The notes beneath the pieces were generated by a model that ran no database searches, had not been told where the DNA came from, and worked only from the letters and a program-made list of their open reading frames with translations. Positions 1 to 9,795 of a DNA stretch of 64,000 bases are shown piece by piece. The stretch is from an uncultured Tidjanibacter sp. (GTDB lineage Bacteria > Bacteroidota > Bacteroidia > Bacteroidales > Rikenellaceae). Where the stretch lies: the NCBI GenBank assembly GCA_947852905.1, contig CANTVF010000006.1:62001-126000 (forward strand), written 5' to 3'. Position 1 is the first letter of the stretch; every line of letters starts with the position of its first letter. Both the position numbers and the translations under genes were made by a program.

Positions 1-774
1 ATTGCGGATGCCGTCTCGCGACAACCGATAAAAACCGCTCGGCAACCGACACGTTCCCGCATTCCGATAAAAACCGCTCGGCGATTCCGGTGAAGTCCGG
101 CATCGCTATTACCGTTCTAAGATACCGCTACGCTTTCCGGAATAACCGGAACGAGTGCGACGACACGGATAAGCTATATAGCCTCAACAATCTACAAGCA
201 GGCGGGCAATATAAACATTATCGCAATTCTACATGCAACATCCGGTACGGATAAAACGGGATAAGGCGTACCGGAGCGGCTTTTCACATAGCCCATACCC
301 ACGGTACACAATAACCGGCTGCCGATATTGCCGGTCTTCGCGGCATAGACAGAACGCATGCCGGCCGTCAATATGATTGTGTGTTAATTGTCTTTTGTGA
401 CCATTAAGCCACCTGTATGCCGTGCTTATTTATTTTCGCACGGCTCGATACGGTGCCCAGCCTCCATGCCGAAGCCTATTGTTGCCGTCACGACGGTCTG
501 CAAAACCCCGCATGTGACATATATATACCAACAAATAACGATTAATTCATCTGTGTCCAAGATCCGCCGCGACAGCAAGCACTCTCATAAGATAACTGTC
601 AAGCCTGCACAGCAAATCAATATTTGCAACCACCGTATAAATTACCCCGGTCACGTATAACCGTAACCGGGGCAAACATTTCGATTCGAGTGTTTCTCCA
701 CACTCCGTATTTCGTTTTCCGGCCGTCCTCACACGCGAACGCGCGACATCGTCCGGCCGGAACAGTCCGTACTA
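1..774. other. Gene-free left end of window
   Basis: No convincing reading frame covers this stretch; the listed short ORFs have unusual composition and match no family I recognise. It holds a 19-base direct repeat (25-43 and 64-82) and two hairpin-like inverted repeats: CCCCGGT/ACCGGGG near 645-671, and TTCCGGCCG/CGGCCGGAA at 717-725 and 754-762. The second lies just downstream of the minus-strand slyD-like gene and could help end its transcript, but its loop is long and the T-tract poor. Confidence 0.5.
25..82. repeat. Short direct repeat, 2 x 19 bp
   Basis: The 19-mer CCGATAAAAACCGCTCGGC occurs at 25-43 and again, identical, at 64-82, with 20 bases between the copies (unit spacing 39 bases). 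No gene or mobile element is attached to it. It may be the visible end of a repeat running left of the window. Confidence 0.7.
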
Positions 775-1308
775 TCAGCAGCACGATCCGCCCTCGCAGT
801 CGCCGCAGCTGTCACCCGAACAACCGCACGAGCAGCCGCCATGAGCATGGGGGTAATCGGCCTCGGTCGCTTCACGTACCGTAACGATCTCTCCGCTGAA
901 ATTAAGCGTCTTGTCGGCCATGGGGTGGTTGAAGTCCATCTTCACCTTGTCTCCGTTCACCTCGGCCACACGTCCTATGAGACGCATACCGTCGGCGGTC
1001 TGCATGGGTATCTGATTGCCTATCGTAAGCAGGCCCTCTTCCACTTCGCCGTTTATCACGAATGTCTCCCTCGGCAACTCCACGATCATGTCAGGATTGG
1101 AAACGCCGTATCCGTTTTCGGGCGTGAGCGTAAACTCGAACTTGTCGCCTACGCCGAGTCCGGCAATATTCTTCTCGAATTCGGGCAACAGATACCCCGC
1201 ACCGAACACGAATCCGAGCGGCTGTTCCACAGGAGCGGCATCTTCCACTTTACCGTCTACGGTCAAGGTATAGCTGAGCTCGACAAATTTTTTCTCTTCG
1301 ATCTTCAT
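775..1308 (-). CDS. slyD: FKBP-type peptidyl-prolyl cis-trans isomerase, SlyD-like
   Basis: A cytoplasmic prolyl isomerase/chaperone of the SlyD branch of FKBPs (177 residues). The start KKFVELSYTLTVDGKVED, the GAGYLLPEFEKNIAGLGVGDKFEF stretch (flap entry and FKBP half) and the VNGDKVKMDFNHPMA segment are typical. The middle (about 70-120) corresponds to the insert-in-flap domain. The last 25 residues form a His/Cys-rich tail (HAHGG, then repeated CxC and CC pairs), as in SlyD, where such a tail binds nickel, zinc or copper. Metal binding here is inferred from that composition. It is read alone on the minus strand; a CAAAGGTA (-7 box on the minus strand) lies about 190 bases upstream. Assignment to the family is secure, the exact orthology less so. 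Confidence 0.88.
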   Translation of the reverse strand: MKIEEKKFVELSYTLTVDGKVEDAAPVEQPLGFVFGAGYLLPEFEKNIAGLGVGDKFEFTLTPENGYGVSNPDMIVELPRETFVINGEVEEGLLTIGNQIPMQTADGMRLIGRVAEVNGDKVKMDFNHPMADKTLNFSGEIVTVREATEADYPHAHGGCSCGCSGDSCGDCEGGSCC

Positions 1309-1540
1309 TCCTTATTCTTTTGGTTTATAACGACACCTCGCCTTCAGCCACATCAGTCGCCCCGTCTCGAAACGCATCGGCATTTCCGATAGGGTAACAA
1401 CCGGCAGCGCTACGGCTCGGCATCGAATGTTAATTCAATATCAGTAATATAAAACGGTATAGCGACGTAGACTATTGTGCCGCATTACCGACACAAAGGT
1501 AATCCTTTTTCCCGCAATACCGCTGCTCCGCTTCGGCAAC

Positions 1541-1575
1541 CAAAAGCCATTCCGCGAATCCTGTCGCGGAATGGC
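1541..1575 (-). terminator. Terminator of gcvP
   Basis: A perfect 12-bp stem (GCCATTCCGCGA at 1546-1557 with its complement at 1564-1575) and a 6-base loop. In minus-strand sense it is followed by TTTTGGTT. It lies 56 bases past the gcvP stop. Confidence 0.8.
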
Positions 1576-1630
1576 CTCGTACCTTAATTCTGCCGCCGAT
1601 CGCGGAATACACCGCGACCGAGTTTACCGG

Positions 1631-4468
1631 CTACTCGAATTGATAGCAGGTGCAAACGAGATTACGGTCGCCGTAACCGTTGTCTATCTTGGACACGTAC
1701 GGGAAGAACTTGTTGCGCGAAATCCATTCGAGAGGATAAGCCGCCTGCATTCTCGTATACGCATGATTCCATTCGCCGGCCACTTCCAGCGCGGTATGCG
1801 GAGCATTCACCACGACATTGTCCTCGTGATTGTCGATAGCCTCGCATTCGCGTTTGATGTTCACGAGCGCCTCTATGAAGCGGTCCATCTCCTCTTTCGA
1901 CTCGCTTTCGGTAGGCTCTACCATAAGAGTGTCGTGTACCGGGAAAGAAAGCGTGGGGGCATGGAAGCCGTAGTCCATAAGACGACGCGCTATGTCGCCC
2001 ACCTCTACGCCGTAATCCTTGCGGAAATTCTGCAAATCGAGGATCATCTCGTGAGCCACACGGCCGGTCGTACCCGTATAGTAAGTACGGAACTCCTTCT
2101 CCAGCGACTTGGCCATGTAGTTGGCGTTGACTATAGCCATTTCCGTCACACGGCGCAAACCGTCGCCGCCGAGCATTTTGATATATCCGTAAGTGATCGG
2201 CAGCAGGAGCGCGTTGCCGTAAGGCGATGCGAACACGGCCGTTATGCCGTCGCTGCCGCCCGTCTCTACTATTGAGTGCGAAGGCAGGAACTGCACGAGA
2301 TGTTCGGCCACGCAGATAGGGCCTACTCCGGGACCGCCGCCGCCGTGAGGCATGGCGAAGGTCTTGTGCAGGTTGAGGTGGCACACGTCGGCACCTATGT
2401 AGCCGGGATTGGTCAATCCCACCTGAGCGTTCATATTGGCGCCGTCCATGAATACCAGACCGCCAGCCTCGTGAACGGCATCGACCAAAGTGCGTATCTC
2501 GCTTTCGAATACGCCGTGCGTCGAGGGGTATGTTATCATGGCGCCGCAAAGCTCGGCAGCGTTGGCGGCGGCTTTCGCCTTGAAATCCTCCACGTCGATA
2601 TTGCCGTTAGCATCGCTGTTGACGATGACGATTTTCATTCCGGCCATGGCTGCCGATGCGGGGTTGGTACCGTGAGCCGACGCAGGGATAAGCATCGTCG
2701 TCCTGTAACCCTGTCCACGGCTCTGGTGGTACGCCCGGATGACCATAAGACCGGTATACTCGCCCGATGCACCCGACTCGGGCTGCAAAGATGCCCCGGC
2801 GAAGCCCGTGATGGCAGCCAGATCGTTTTCCAGCTCACGAATCATATCCATATAGCCCTCTACCTGCGACGCGGGAGCGAGCGGATGTATATTGGTAAAC
2901 TCGGCCAGAGAGAGGGGCATCATCTCCACCGCCGCATTCAGCTTCATAGTACACGAACCGAGAGGTATCATACTGTCGGCAAGGGAAATATCCCTTCTTT
3001 CGAGACGTTTGATATACCTCATCATTTCAGTTTCGCTATGGTAGCGGTCGAATACCGGAGCGTCGAGTATGGCATCCTTGCGGAGCAGTTCCGCAGGTAT
3101 CGCACATGCATTCTCGTCTATCTTCACGCTCTTGGGCGCCTTCTTTCCGGCAGCCTCGGCGAATATGGCGACGACGGCAGCGACCTCCTCGGCGGTGGTC
3201 ACCTCATCGAAACTCATTCTTACGGTACTTTCGTCCGGATAGAAGAAGTTTATGTTGCGTGCGAGAGCGGAATCCTGAACTACGGCGGCTTCGGCCTTGA
3301 CTTCGAGCGTATCGAAATATTCCGTCGCAGCGAGCTGGTATCCCAATCCTTTCAGAGCTTCGGCCACGGCTACGGTATGCGAATGTATGTGGCGTGCTAT
3401 ACGGCGCAACCCTTCTGCTCCATGATATACGGCATAGAATCCGGACATAGAAGCCACGAGCGCCGACGCCGTGCATATGTTGGAAGTAGCTTTCTCGCGT
3501 TTTATATGTTGTTCGCGCGTCTGGAGCGCCATACGGAGCGCCTTATTGCCGAGCCTGTCCACCGAAACGCCGATGATACGGCCGGGCATGTTGCGTTTGT
3601 AAGCCTCTTTGGTCGTCATGAACCCTGCGGTCGGACCGCCGAATCCCATGGGAAGACCGAAACGTTGTGCCGATCCTACCGCGATATCGGCACCCCACTC
3701 TCCGGGAGACTGCAACAGGACGAGACCCATGAGATCGCAGACGGCCGTAACCTTGGCGCCGGCTTCGTGGGCGCGGACTGCGAACGCCGCATAATTGCGT
3801 ACCTCTCCGTTAGCGGCCGGGTACTGCACCAGTGCGCCGAACTCCTTGCCGGTAAACGCATAAGATTCGTAATTGTCTCTGATGATTTCTATTCCGAACG
3901 GCTCTGCACGGGTCACGAGCACGTCGAGCACCTGCGGGAATATGTTCTCGTCTACGAACAACTGCGTGCAGCCGTTCTTAACCTGATCGCGCGAACGGAG
4001 CGAGAACATCATCAGCATGGCCTCTGCCGCAGCCGATGCGTCGTCGAGCAGCGAGCAGTTGCCTATTTCCATACCGGTAAGCGATATTGTCATGGTCTGG
4101 AAGTTGAGCAACGCTTCCAGACGTCCCTGCGAAATTTCGGCCTGATATGGAGTGTACGAAGTGTACCATGCCGGATTCTCGAACACGTTACGCATTATTA
4201 CAGCCGGTGAAGCGGTAGGATACCACCCCATACCTATGAACGAACGCACCTGACGGTTTTTGGCGGCGAGCTCGCGTATGTGTGCGGCGAACTCGTACTC
4301 CGTCATACCCTCGGCCTGAACGGCTATCGGTTTGCGAAGACGGATATTGGCAGGGATAACCTGCGAAATAAGTTCCTCCACACTCGACACGCCGATTACC
4401 TTGAGCATCTCGGCGAGGTCTTTTTCCGTAACGCCTATATGGCGGTCGGCGAATTTATCAAAAGACAT
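1631..4468 (-). CDS. gcvP: Glycine dehydrogenase (decarboxylating), P-protein of the glycine cleavage system
   Basis: The PLP-dependent P-protein decarboxylates glycine and passes the aminomethyl group to lipoyl-GcvH. At 945 residues it is the single-chain form in which the P1 and P2 halves are fused. The N-terminus has the typical FADRHIG motif, and the PLP lysine lies in LHKTFAMPHGGGGPG at about residue 702. The GSCTMKLNA segment of the P2 half and the C-terminal VDNGYGDRNLVC segment are intact. The other cleavage-system genes (gcvT, gcvH, lpd) are not in the window, so the gene stands alone, with its own terminator. A minus-strand TATATTTG box (4505-4512) lies about 40 bases upstream of the start. 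Confidence 0.97.
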   Translation of the reverse strand: MSFDKFADRHIGVTEKDLAEMLKVIGVSSVEELISQVIPANIRLRKPIAVQAEGMTEYEFAAHIRELAAKNRQVRSFIGMGWYPTASPAVIMRNVFENPAWYTSYTPYQAEISQGRLEALLNFQTMTISLTGMEIGNCSLLDDASAAAEAMLMMFSLRSRDQVKNGCTQLFVDENIFPQVLDVLVTRAEPFGIEIIRDNYESYAFTGKEFGALVQYPAANGEVRNYAAFAVRAHEAGAKVTAVCDLMGLVLLQSPGEWGADIAVGSAQRFGLPMGFGGPTAGFMTTKEAYKRNMPGRIIGVSVDRLGNKALRMALQTREQHIKREKATSNICTASALVASMSGFYAVYHGAEGLRRIARHIHSHTVAVAEALKGLGYQLAATEYFDTLEVKAEAAVVQDSALARNINFFYPDESTVRMSFDEVTTAEEVAAVVAIFAEAAGKKAPKSVKIDENACAIPAELLRKDAILDAPVFDRYHSETEMMRYIKRLERRDISLADSMIPLGSCTMKLNAAVEMMPLSLAEFTNIHPLAPASQVEGYMDMIRELENDLAAITGFAGASLQPESGASGEYTGLMVIRAYHQSRGQGYRTTMLIPASAHGTNPASAAMAGMKIVIVNSDANGNIDVEDFKAKAAANAAELCGAMITYPSTHGVFESEIRTLVDAVHEAGGLVFMDGANMNAQVGLTNPGYIGADVCHLNLHKTFAMPHGGGGPGVGPICVAEHLVQFLPSHSIVETGGSDGITAVFASPYGNALLLPITYGYIKMLGGDGLRRVTEMAIVNANYMAKSLEKEFRTYYTGTTGRVAHEMILDLQNFRKDYGVEVGDIARRLMDYGFHAPTLSFPVHDTLMVEPTESESKEEMDRFIEALVNIKRECEAIDNHEDNVVVNAPHTALEVAGEWNHAYTRMQAAYPLEWISRNKFFPYVSKIDNGYGDRNLVCTCYQFE

Positions 4469-4504
4469 AATCTATACTTGTTTTTAATGATTATTCATAG
4501 TTCG

Positions 4505-4512
4505 CAAATATA
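4505..4512 (-). promoter_or_regulatory. Possible -7 box for gcvP
   Basis: CAAATATA on the plus strand reads TATATTTG on the minus strand and matches the Bacteroidota TAnnTTTG -7 box. It would place the transcript start about 30 bases before the gcvP ATG. No convincing TTG -33 element is seen at 19-21 bases. Confidence 0.4.
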
Positions 4513-4612
4513 ACGAAACTAATGCGAGTTCGGCACGTTGCACGACAAATAAATCGCCATTATCCGTCCCGGCGCCCTCTCCCGTACACCTGCCGGATAC
4601 CTATACGACAAT

Positions 4613-4642
4613 CGGCGGCACGGCATCAAAGCCGCACCGCCG
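4613..4642 (-). terminator. Probable terminator of the nucleoside kinase-like gene
   Basis: A 12-bp stem with a 6-base loop. On the minus-strand RNA the two non-Watson-Crick positions become G-U pairs, while on the plus strand they would be mismatches, so the hairpin favours minus-strand transcription. The T-tract after it is weak. Confidence 0.5.
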
Positions 4643-4703
4643 ACATATAGCTACCGGCCGTCCCTACCATACGGTCACCCGTCCGGACGGCCACGATGCC
4701 GAA

Positions 4704-6374
4704 TCAATATCTGAAACTGCTGCCGCCGATAAACTCCCTGAGTATCGACGTCGGCGGTATCTCTTCCGCCCCGATCTCCAGAAAATTGTCGAGCAGCTTC
4801 AACAGCCGCCGCGCCTCCCCGTATTCAGGCACCGTATTCGGCACTTTATAAAGCAACGGCTCTACATATCTGCGCAATACGTGCAGTTCATAGAACATGG
4901 ACGAATTGAACATCACGTCGGCATTCTCCTGATACGGGAAAATATATTTCTCTTCACCCGCACGGACGCTGCCCCACCGCTTGAGCGTAGCCGTAGCATC
5001 GCTACCCCGCGTCTCGTTGTCCCGCACTATACGCCTTATGAGCCGGTTGTCGGTCGTCGGTATACGATTCATGTCGTCCATCATGACACTCGTGAATGCC
5101 GATATGTATATCCGAAACTTGTACTGATCCGGAATCTTCTCCGTCAGACGCGGATTCAACGCGTGTATTCCCTCTACCACCAGCAGCGAACGGTCGGTAA
5201 GTCTCAACGGCGACTCGTGCCACTGACGCTTTCCGGAAATGAAATCGTAACGCGGAATGTCAACGCTCTCACCCGCGAACAACTGCTTCAGATGTTCGTT
5301 GAACGTCTTCAGATCGAGCGCGTCTATGGTCTCGTAATCGTAATCGCCCTTTTCGTCGCGCGGGGTAAGCTCCCTTTCGAGAAAATAGTCGTCCAACGAT
5401 ATCAGCACAGGATCGAGCCCCAATATGCGCATCTGTATGCCGAGTTTTTTCGCGAACGTGGTCTTGCCGCTCGACGACGGACCCGATATGAGTACCAGCC
5501 TTGCGCCGCGGGTACGGTTCGCCTCCTGCAACATGTCGGCTATTCCCGCGAGATTCTTCTCCATGAAAGCCTCCGCCATTTTTATAAGATCGCTCGACTC
5601 GCCGGCCAGAATACGCGTGTTGAGCAACCCTATGTTGGGAACGCCCATTATATCCACCCACTCCTTGTACTCGGTGAAAATGCCGAACATCTTCTCCTGT
5701 CCTATCATCGGCTCCAACTCCTCCGGCGCAGTCCTTTTGGGAACGGCTATGTATATTCCCTTGTAGTAAGGTTTCAGATCGTACTTGTATATGTATCCCG
5801 TCGAAGGAGCCAGCGCCCCGTAAAAATATCCCACGATATCGGCCAAACCGTACATGGTGACGTACAGACGCGGACGGGTTTCGAGCAGTGCTATCTTGTC
5901 ATTAAAACCGAGCTTGGAATATATCTCCTTCGCCTCTTCGGAAGCGACCTTCTGCCTGACTATAGGTATGTTCTGGGCTATCAGGTCGTCCATTCTGGCC
6001 TTCAACAAATCTATGTCGTTCTGCGAAACGGCATCTATACCCTCTATCTCGCAATAAAATCCTTTCGATACCGAATGGGGTATGCGGAATCTGCGCCCCG
6101 GGAACAGGTCGTGTACCGCCTTCTGCAACAGGAAAAACAATGTCCGATGATAGACCCGTATGCCTTCGTAATGAGTCATGTCGATAAAACGCACCGTCAC
6201 CGGCTCGCTGATACGGTAATCGAGTTCCGCAATGCTGTTGTTGACATATGCGGCGAGATACGGCCGCGGCGGTTCAGGCAACATGTCCACCACCTCGGAC
6301 AACATCGTCCCCCACTCCACGGTAATGCTACCGCCACTGTTCTCGCAAACTATCTTCACCAAATTTCCATTCAT
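4704..6374 (-). CDS. Nucleoside (uridine) kinase-like P-loop protein with ThrRS-like N-terminal region
   Basis: A 556-residue cytoplasmic protein. The first 60 or so residues resemble a TGS-like domain, followed by a ThrRS-type second-additional-domain-like region (FFLLQKAVHDLFPGRRFRI, then VSKGFYCEIEG). The C-terminal half is a uridine kinase/phosphoribulokinase-type domain with Walker A GPSSSGKTT near residue 298, the LDDYFLERELTPRDEKGDYD substrate motif and VVEGIHALNP. This domain order is common in Bacteroidota and Firmicutes, usually annotated as nucleoside kinase; the true substrate is not established here. The track ORF starts at 6476, but its first 34 residues are Arg/Cys/Trp-rich and unlike the family. 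The ATG at 6374 (MNGNLVKIVCENSGG) is chosen instead. Confidence 0.87.
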   Translation of the reverse strand: MNGNLVKIVCENSGGSITVEWGTMLSEVVDMLPEPPRPYLAAYVNNSIAELDYRISEPVTVRFIDMTHYEGIRVYHRTLFFLLQKAVHDLFPGRRFRIPHSVSKGFYCEIEGIDAVSQNDIDLLKARMDDLIAQNIPIVRQKVASEEAKEIYSKLGFNDKIALLETRPRLYVTMYGLADIVGYFYGALAPSTGYIYKYDLKPYYKGIYIAVPKRTAPEELEPMIGQEKMFGIFTEYKEWVDIMGVPNIGLLNTRILAGESSDLIKMAEAFMEKNLAGIADMLQEANRTRGARLVLISGPSSSGKTTFAKKLGIQMRILGLDPVLISLDDYFLERELTPRDEKGDYDYETIDALDLKTFNEHLKQLFAGESVDIPRYDFISGKRQWHESPLRLTDRSLLVVEGIHALNPRLTEKIPDQYKFRIYISAFTSVMMDDMNRIPTTDNRLIRRIVRDNETRGSDATATLKRWGSVRAGEEKYIFPYQENADVMFNSSMFYELHVLRRYVEPLLYKVPNTVPEYGEARRLLKLLDNFLEIGAEEIPPTSILREFIGGSSFRY

Positions 6375-6955
6375 AAAATAAAACTTTTTTCGGAGCATCA
6401 GGCAAAATCGCCACTCCTGAATAAAATAACGGCAGCGTCTCCGCCACCCTACGCACACCATGCAAATACCATGCACGAGGGCTCTGTAACCGCAGAAACC
6501 GCAAAAATTCGCTCACCCTTCGACAGCCGTGCTACAAGCTTCGGTCTTCGTCCGCAAACCGCGACCCGAAATACGTATCGGCAACTTAAAACGTCCTATC
6601 GCCGTATATATTATGCAACAAACGGCGAGAGTACAAATATACATCGGTTTCGATTCGCATGAATCAGAGTTTTTAAATTCATCGATGCAAATACGGCGAG
6701 TACGGCCGAAAATGGAGTGTATTCCGACATCGTCAACCTCGCACAATAACCGAAGAAGATTCTGCCGCTACAGTCTACCGGGCTTCTCATTTCCTCCCGC
6801 CATATCTCAGTAATATATATTTCTCCGGCACGACTTTTTACTGTCCAACAGAAGTAAAGGCTTACGGAAAATCCGATTCTCGTTAACGTATGCACTGTAG
6901 GCCGTTTCCGGCAAATCCGGTATTTGCATGAATATATGCCTCTCATATGCACTCG
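6375..6955. other. Intergenic stretch, no gene seen
   Basis: About 580 bases between two minus-strand genes. Short ORFs on both strands lack family resemblance. One minus-strand TATATTTG box (6634-6641) could drive the kinase-like gene with a leader of roughly 250 bases, but no -33 element is clear. Confidence 0.5.
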
Positions 6956-9412
6956 CTACCTGCTCACGTTCTCCGCCTCCTGCAACGTTCTCACCGTCTT
7001 TACCCTTTGCGGATTACGTGCGAAATTCCAGCCTATGGTGACGCAGACGCTCTCCAGCGGGACGGTGGCGACATACCTCTCCGTGTAGATATAGGAGCCG
7101 TCCAATTGCCTTTCGGTAGTTACCATGTCGAATCCGCGTAACTCAAGACTCAGCATACAGGTCAGCCGTCCGTCAAAAAACGTCTTGTATGCGCTAAGCG
7201 TTCCTCTCAAATCCGCACTGGAACTGAAGTCTATGCTGTTGCGGGGCGAGTAGTACGCCACTCTCAAGTCCGCTCCGACCGTAGGGGATATGGTAAACCC
7301 TAAGTTGGCGCTGACGTTTCCACCGAACGCTTCGACCGCATATTCGTCATAAGTCTCGCGCGCCCAATAGGCCGACAACCGGGCGTCCACGCGCAACCAT
7401 TCGGTGAGGCTGGCGTTGTACGATACATAAAGGCTGTGCCGGAGCGACGTTCCCTCGTTTTCGTATGTGATATACCTGTCCGTACTCGAAGGCAGTGTCC
7501 TCGTTATTCTGACTGGGATGTCGAATCCCCGTGTCCAACCGTATGCAACCGAGAGGCAGCCGCGCCACAGATAGGTGAGTGAGGCGTTATAACCCGTAGC
7601 CGGTTTCAGATTGCCGTTACCCACGAACCAGTCGTACTCCGATTCCCTGACAACTCTCGGCGACAACATGTCGTATGTCGGACTGTCTCCCGATAGTCGG
7701 GCTACATCGAGGTTCAAATTCGTCCCTCTTTGCGGATTGATCGCATATCCGAGGCTTATGCTGCCGAACGGCCTGACATAGTCTCTGTCTATGGCAGGAC
7801 CATTCTCGGTGACGGCCGATATTCTGTCCCATTGCAGGCTCGCCCCGACGCTGTATGAGAAACGGCCGTAGCGGTCGTTCCAAACAGCATATGCCGTTCC
7901 CACATAGTTTCTATTGCGGAATCGGGTTATTTCCGAAATTCCGGCAGGCAAGCCGCTCCCTTCCATACGCTTTATCGTTGTCCGGTCGTCGGCATCATCG
8001 AAAGAGAACGTGAGACCTGCATCTACGGAGCGTCCGGCAGCGAAGACCTTGGAGAAGTCGCCGCGGGCGCGAATACCGTTCAGCGTAGGCGAGTAAAGTT
8101 CCCTATAAATGTCGCTGGAGCGGAGGGTGCCGTCCGCATCGAATTTTTCGCTGACATAGTCGTATACTTTATCTATGTCGCGATGCACATAATCCGCTTT
8201 TATGTAGAGTCCCGAGCCGAGAGAATCCAGTTCGAGATCGTAATTCATGCCGACGAGAAACTGCATGTTGCCGACATTACCCGCAGCCGAATATTCCGAA
8301 GACGAGTAATCGGGCAGTATCGCGGACTCGGACTCTTTACCTACGACGGTAGAGGTCCGTGTCTCCGGCCCGCTGTCTCCGGCCACGAAAACTCCCTTGA
8401 TTCCGAAATTCTGCATGTCGTCTATTTCATACACGACGCTCAGCGCATCGTACACAGAAATTATCCTATCAGTGCTGCATTTACGGGAATACAAGTCGTA
8501 TCCGGCTGAAATATACTGCGCATCGTCATAAAACACACTCCGATGATTCGACAACGATCCGTTCAGGAAATTATACACGTTCCATTTGCCGATTTTGGCA
8601 CTGAACGGCGCCGATACGCCGCCTCCGAAAGAGCTGTCAGTCTCTTTGCCTGCCATAAACATGAACGGTGAAACGGACGGAGTGAAAAAATACCCTCTGT
8701 CGTTCAACCTTTTCAACGTTATACGGATTATACCGCCCCGCTCTGCAGCCGAATATGCACTGCCAGTACTATTCCGAATCTCTATTTTGTCTATATTCTC
8801 GCCACGCAGCGCCTCCAGTTCCTTCATGTTGTTCACCTCTCTGCCGTCTATATAGACGTGCGCGACCGGTGTCCCGTGAATCTCAGCCACCCCTTTCCAA
8901 AACGACACGCCGGGCAATCGGTCCAAGACGTCGGACACACTTCTGTTGCGGGTCAGTTCGCTATCGCTCAGACTGATTTCATATTTGCCGGCGCTGTACT
9001 TAATGGGGGTACCGATAACCGCTACGGCTTCGATGTACTCGGTAGAGGGAACTAGCACCGTCTCATGCCTAACGGTCTCTTCGCCGACGACCACTAAAGA
9101 GTCGCAGGTCTCGAAGGCCATGTGTTCGCACCGTATCAGATAACACCCGCCGCCGGGAAGGGGAATACTCCAGAAACCGTCGTCATCGGTCACGGCGGTT
9201 CCGACCGCTTGGCCGGTCGTCGTACCCTCCGGCGATCCCGTAAAAACAGATACCACAACATAAGGCACCGCAATGCCGGTCGTATCGCGCACGATGCCCT
9301 CGACAGTGCATGCGGTCGATTGGGCATGCAACGCGTTCGAAAACAATATGGCCACCGCAGCCAATAGTATCGACATTACATATTGTCGTAAAGGGTATAC
9401 CCCCATTATCAT
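6956..9412 (-). CDS. Outer-membrane beta-barrel protein, TonB-dependent-receptor-like
   Basis: An 818-residue outer-membrane protein. An N-terminal signal peptide ends near NALHAQ. It is followed by a carboxypeptidase-regulatory-like beta-sandwich (about residues 35-115; CTVEGIVRDTTGIAVPYVVVSV), a plug-like segment (SVSDVLDRLPGVSF, then VYIDGREVNN and the KIEIRNSTGSAY motif) and a long C-terminal beta-barrel rich in alternating aromatic and polar residues. This is the architecture of the Bacteroidota outer-membrane beta-barrel family related to TonB receptors. No SusD partner and no TonB box are evident, so the ligand is unknown. The C-terminus does not end in the usual aromatic residue. A second protein of the same type lies at 12906-15242. 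Confidence 0.83.
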   Translation of the reverse strand: MIMGVYPLRQYVMSILLAAVAILFSNALHAQSTACTVEGIVRDTTGIAVPYVVVSVFTGSPEGTTTGQAVGTAVTDDDGFWSIPLPGGGCYLIRCEHMAFETCDSLVVVGEETVRHETVLVPSTEYIEAVAVIGTPIKYSAGKYEISLSDSELTRNRSVSDVLDRLPGVSFWKGVAEIHGTPVAHVYIDGREVNNMKELEALRGENIDKIEIRNSTGSAYSAAERGGIIRITLKRLNDRGYFFTPSVSPFMFMAGKETDSSFGGGVSAPFSAKIGKWNVYNFLNGSLSNHRSVFYDDAQYISAGYDLYSRKCSTDRIISVYDALSVVYEIDDMQNFGIKGVFVAGDSGPETRTSTVVGKESESAILPDYSSSEYSAAGNVGNMQFLVGMNYDLELDSLGSGLYIKADYVHRDIDKVYDYVSEKFDADGTLRSSDIYRELYSPTLNGIRARGDFSKVFAAGRSVDAGLTFSFDDADDRTTIKRMEGSGLPAGISEITRFRNRNYVGTAYAVWNDRYGRFSYSVGASLQWDRISAVTENGPAIDRDYVRPFGSISLGYAINPQRGTNLNLDVARLSGDSPTYDMLSPRVVRESEYDWFVGNGNLKPATGYNASLTYLWRGCLSVAYGWTRGFDIPVRITRTLPSSTDRYITYENEGTSLRHSLYVSYNASLTEWLRVDARLSAYWARETYDEYAVEAFGGNVSANLGFTISPTVGADLRVAYYSPRNSIDFSSSADLRGTLSAYKTFFDGRLTCMLSLELRGFDMVTTERQLDGSYIYTERYVATVPLESVCVTIGWNFARNPQRVKTVRTLQEAENVSR

Positions 9413-9580
9413 TCAATTATAAATCCAAGGAAGCCTGAAACAACCAATACAGAAAAGCCGCAAGTTTTTCCATATAGCGTATTACAACATGTAAATATAA
9501 GAATATTAAAACTATACCCACAATACGACATTTACATTTTAAATCATAATTACCATAAAATCATTTTTTTCATCACACTA

Positions 9581-9612
9581 TTTTGGTAGAATAAAAAAAC
9601 TGCCTATCTTTG
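9581..9612 (+). promoter_or_regulatory. Promoter of tRNA-Lys
   Basis: A -33 TTTG (9582-9585) and a -7 TATCTTTG (9605-9612) are separated by 19 bases, a full match to the Bacteroidota primary sigma consensus. The tRNA begins 75 bases downstream, so a processed 5' leader is expected. Confidence 0.85.
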
Positions 9613-9687
9613 CACCGCTTCTGGAAAAAGAACGGTGATTTTGGGGGAATCAGTCTTAGGTTCTGTTTCCGAAGCAAAAGATAAGGA

Positions 9688-9760
9688 GATTCAGTAGCTC
9701 AGCAGGTAGAGCACATCCCTTTTAAGGATGGGGTCCTGGGTTCGAGCCCCAGCTGGATCA
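9688..9760 (+). tRNA. tRNA-Lys (anticodon TTT)
   Basis: A full cloverleaf can be drawn. The acceptor GATTCAG pairs with CTGGATC with one T-G wobble. The D arm is GCTC/GAGC, the anticodon stem CATCC/GGATG with loop CTTTTAA, and the T arm CTGGG/CCCAG with loop TTCGAGC. The discriminator is A. The anticodon TTT at 34-36 gives lysine. The CCA end is not fully encoded. Confidence 0.97.
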
Positions 9761-9763
9761 CAA

Positions 9764-9795
9764 AAAATGGGCGTTCAGATCTGAACGCCCATTTT
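9764..9795 (+). terminator. Perfect palindromic terminator after tRNA-Lys
   Basis: A 32-base uninterrupted palindrome centred between 9779 and 9780, with A-rich left and T-rich right ends. It begins four bases after the tRNA and should stop transcription in both directions. Confidence 0.85.

Noticed and set aside
775-860. The Cys-rich tail of the SlyD-like protein as a separate small metal-binding gene
   Set aside because: It is in frame and continuous with the isomerase domain, as known for SlyD.
388-884. Short ORFs of 86-90 aa at the left end
   Set aside because: No signal, domain or good start context; mutually overlapping on both strands.
1475-4210. Long plus-strand ORFs (266 and 644 aa) opposite gcvP
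   Set aside because: They lie wholly antisense to the complete gcvP frame; their His/Arg/Tyr-rich composition is that of shadow translation.
4881-6662. 593-aa plus-strand ORF opposite the kinase-like gene
   Set aside because: Antisense shadow of a frame with clear kinase motifs; no domain of its own.
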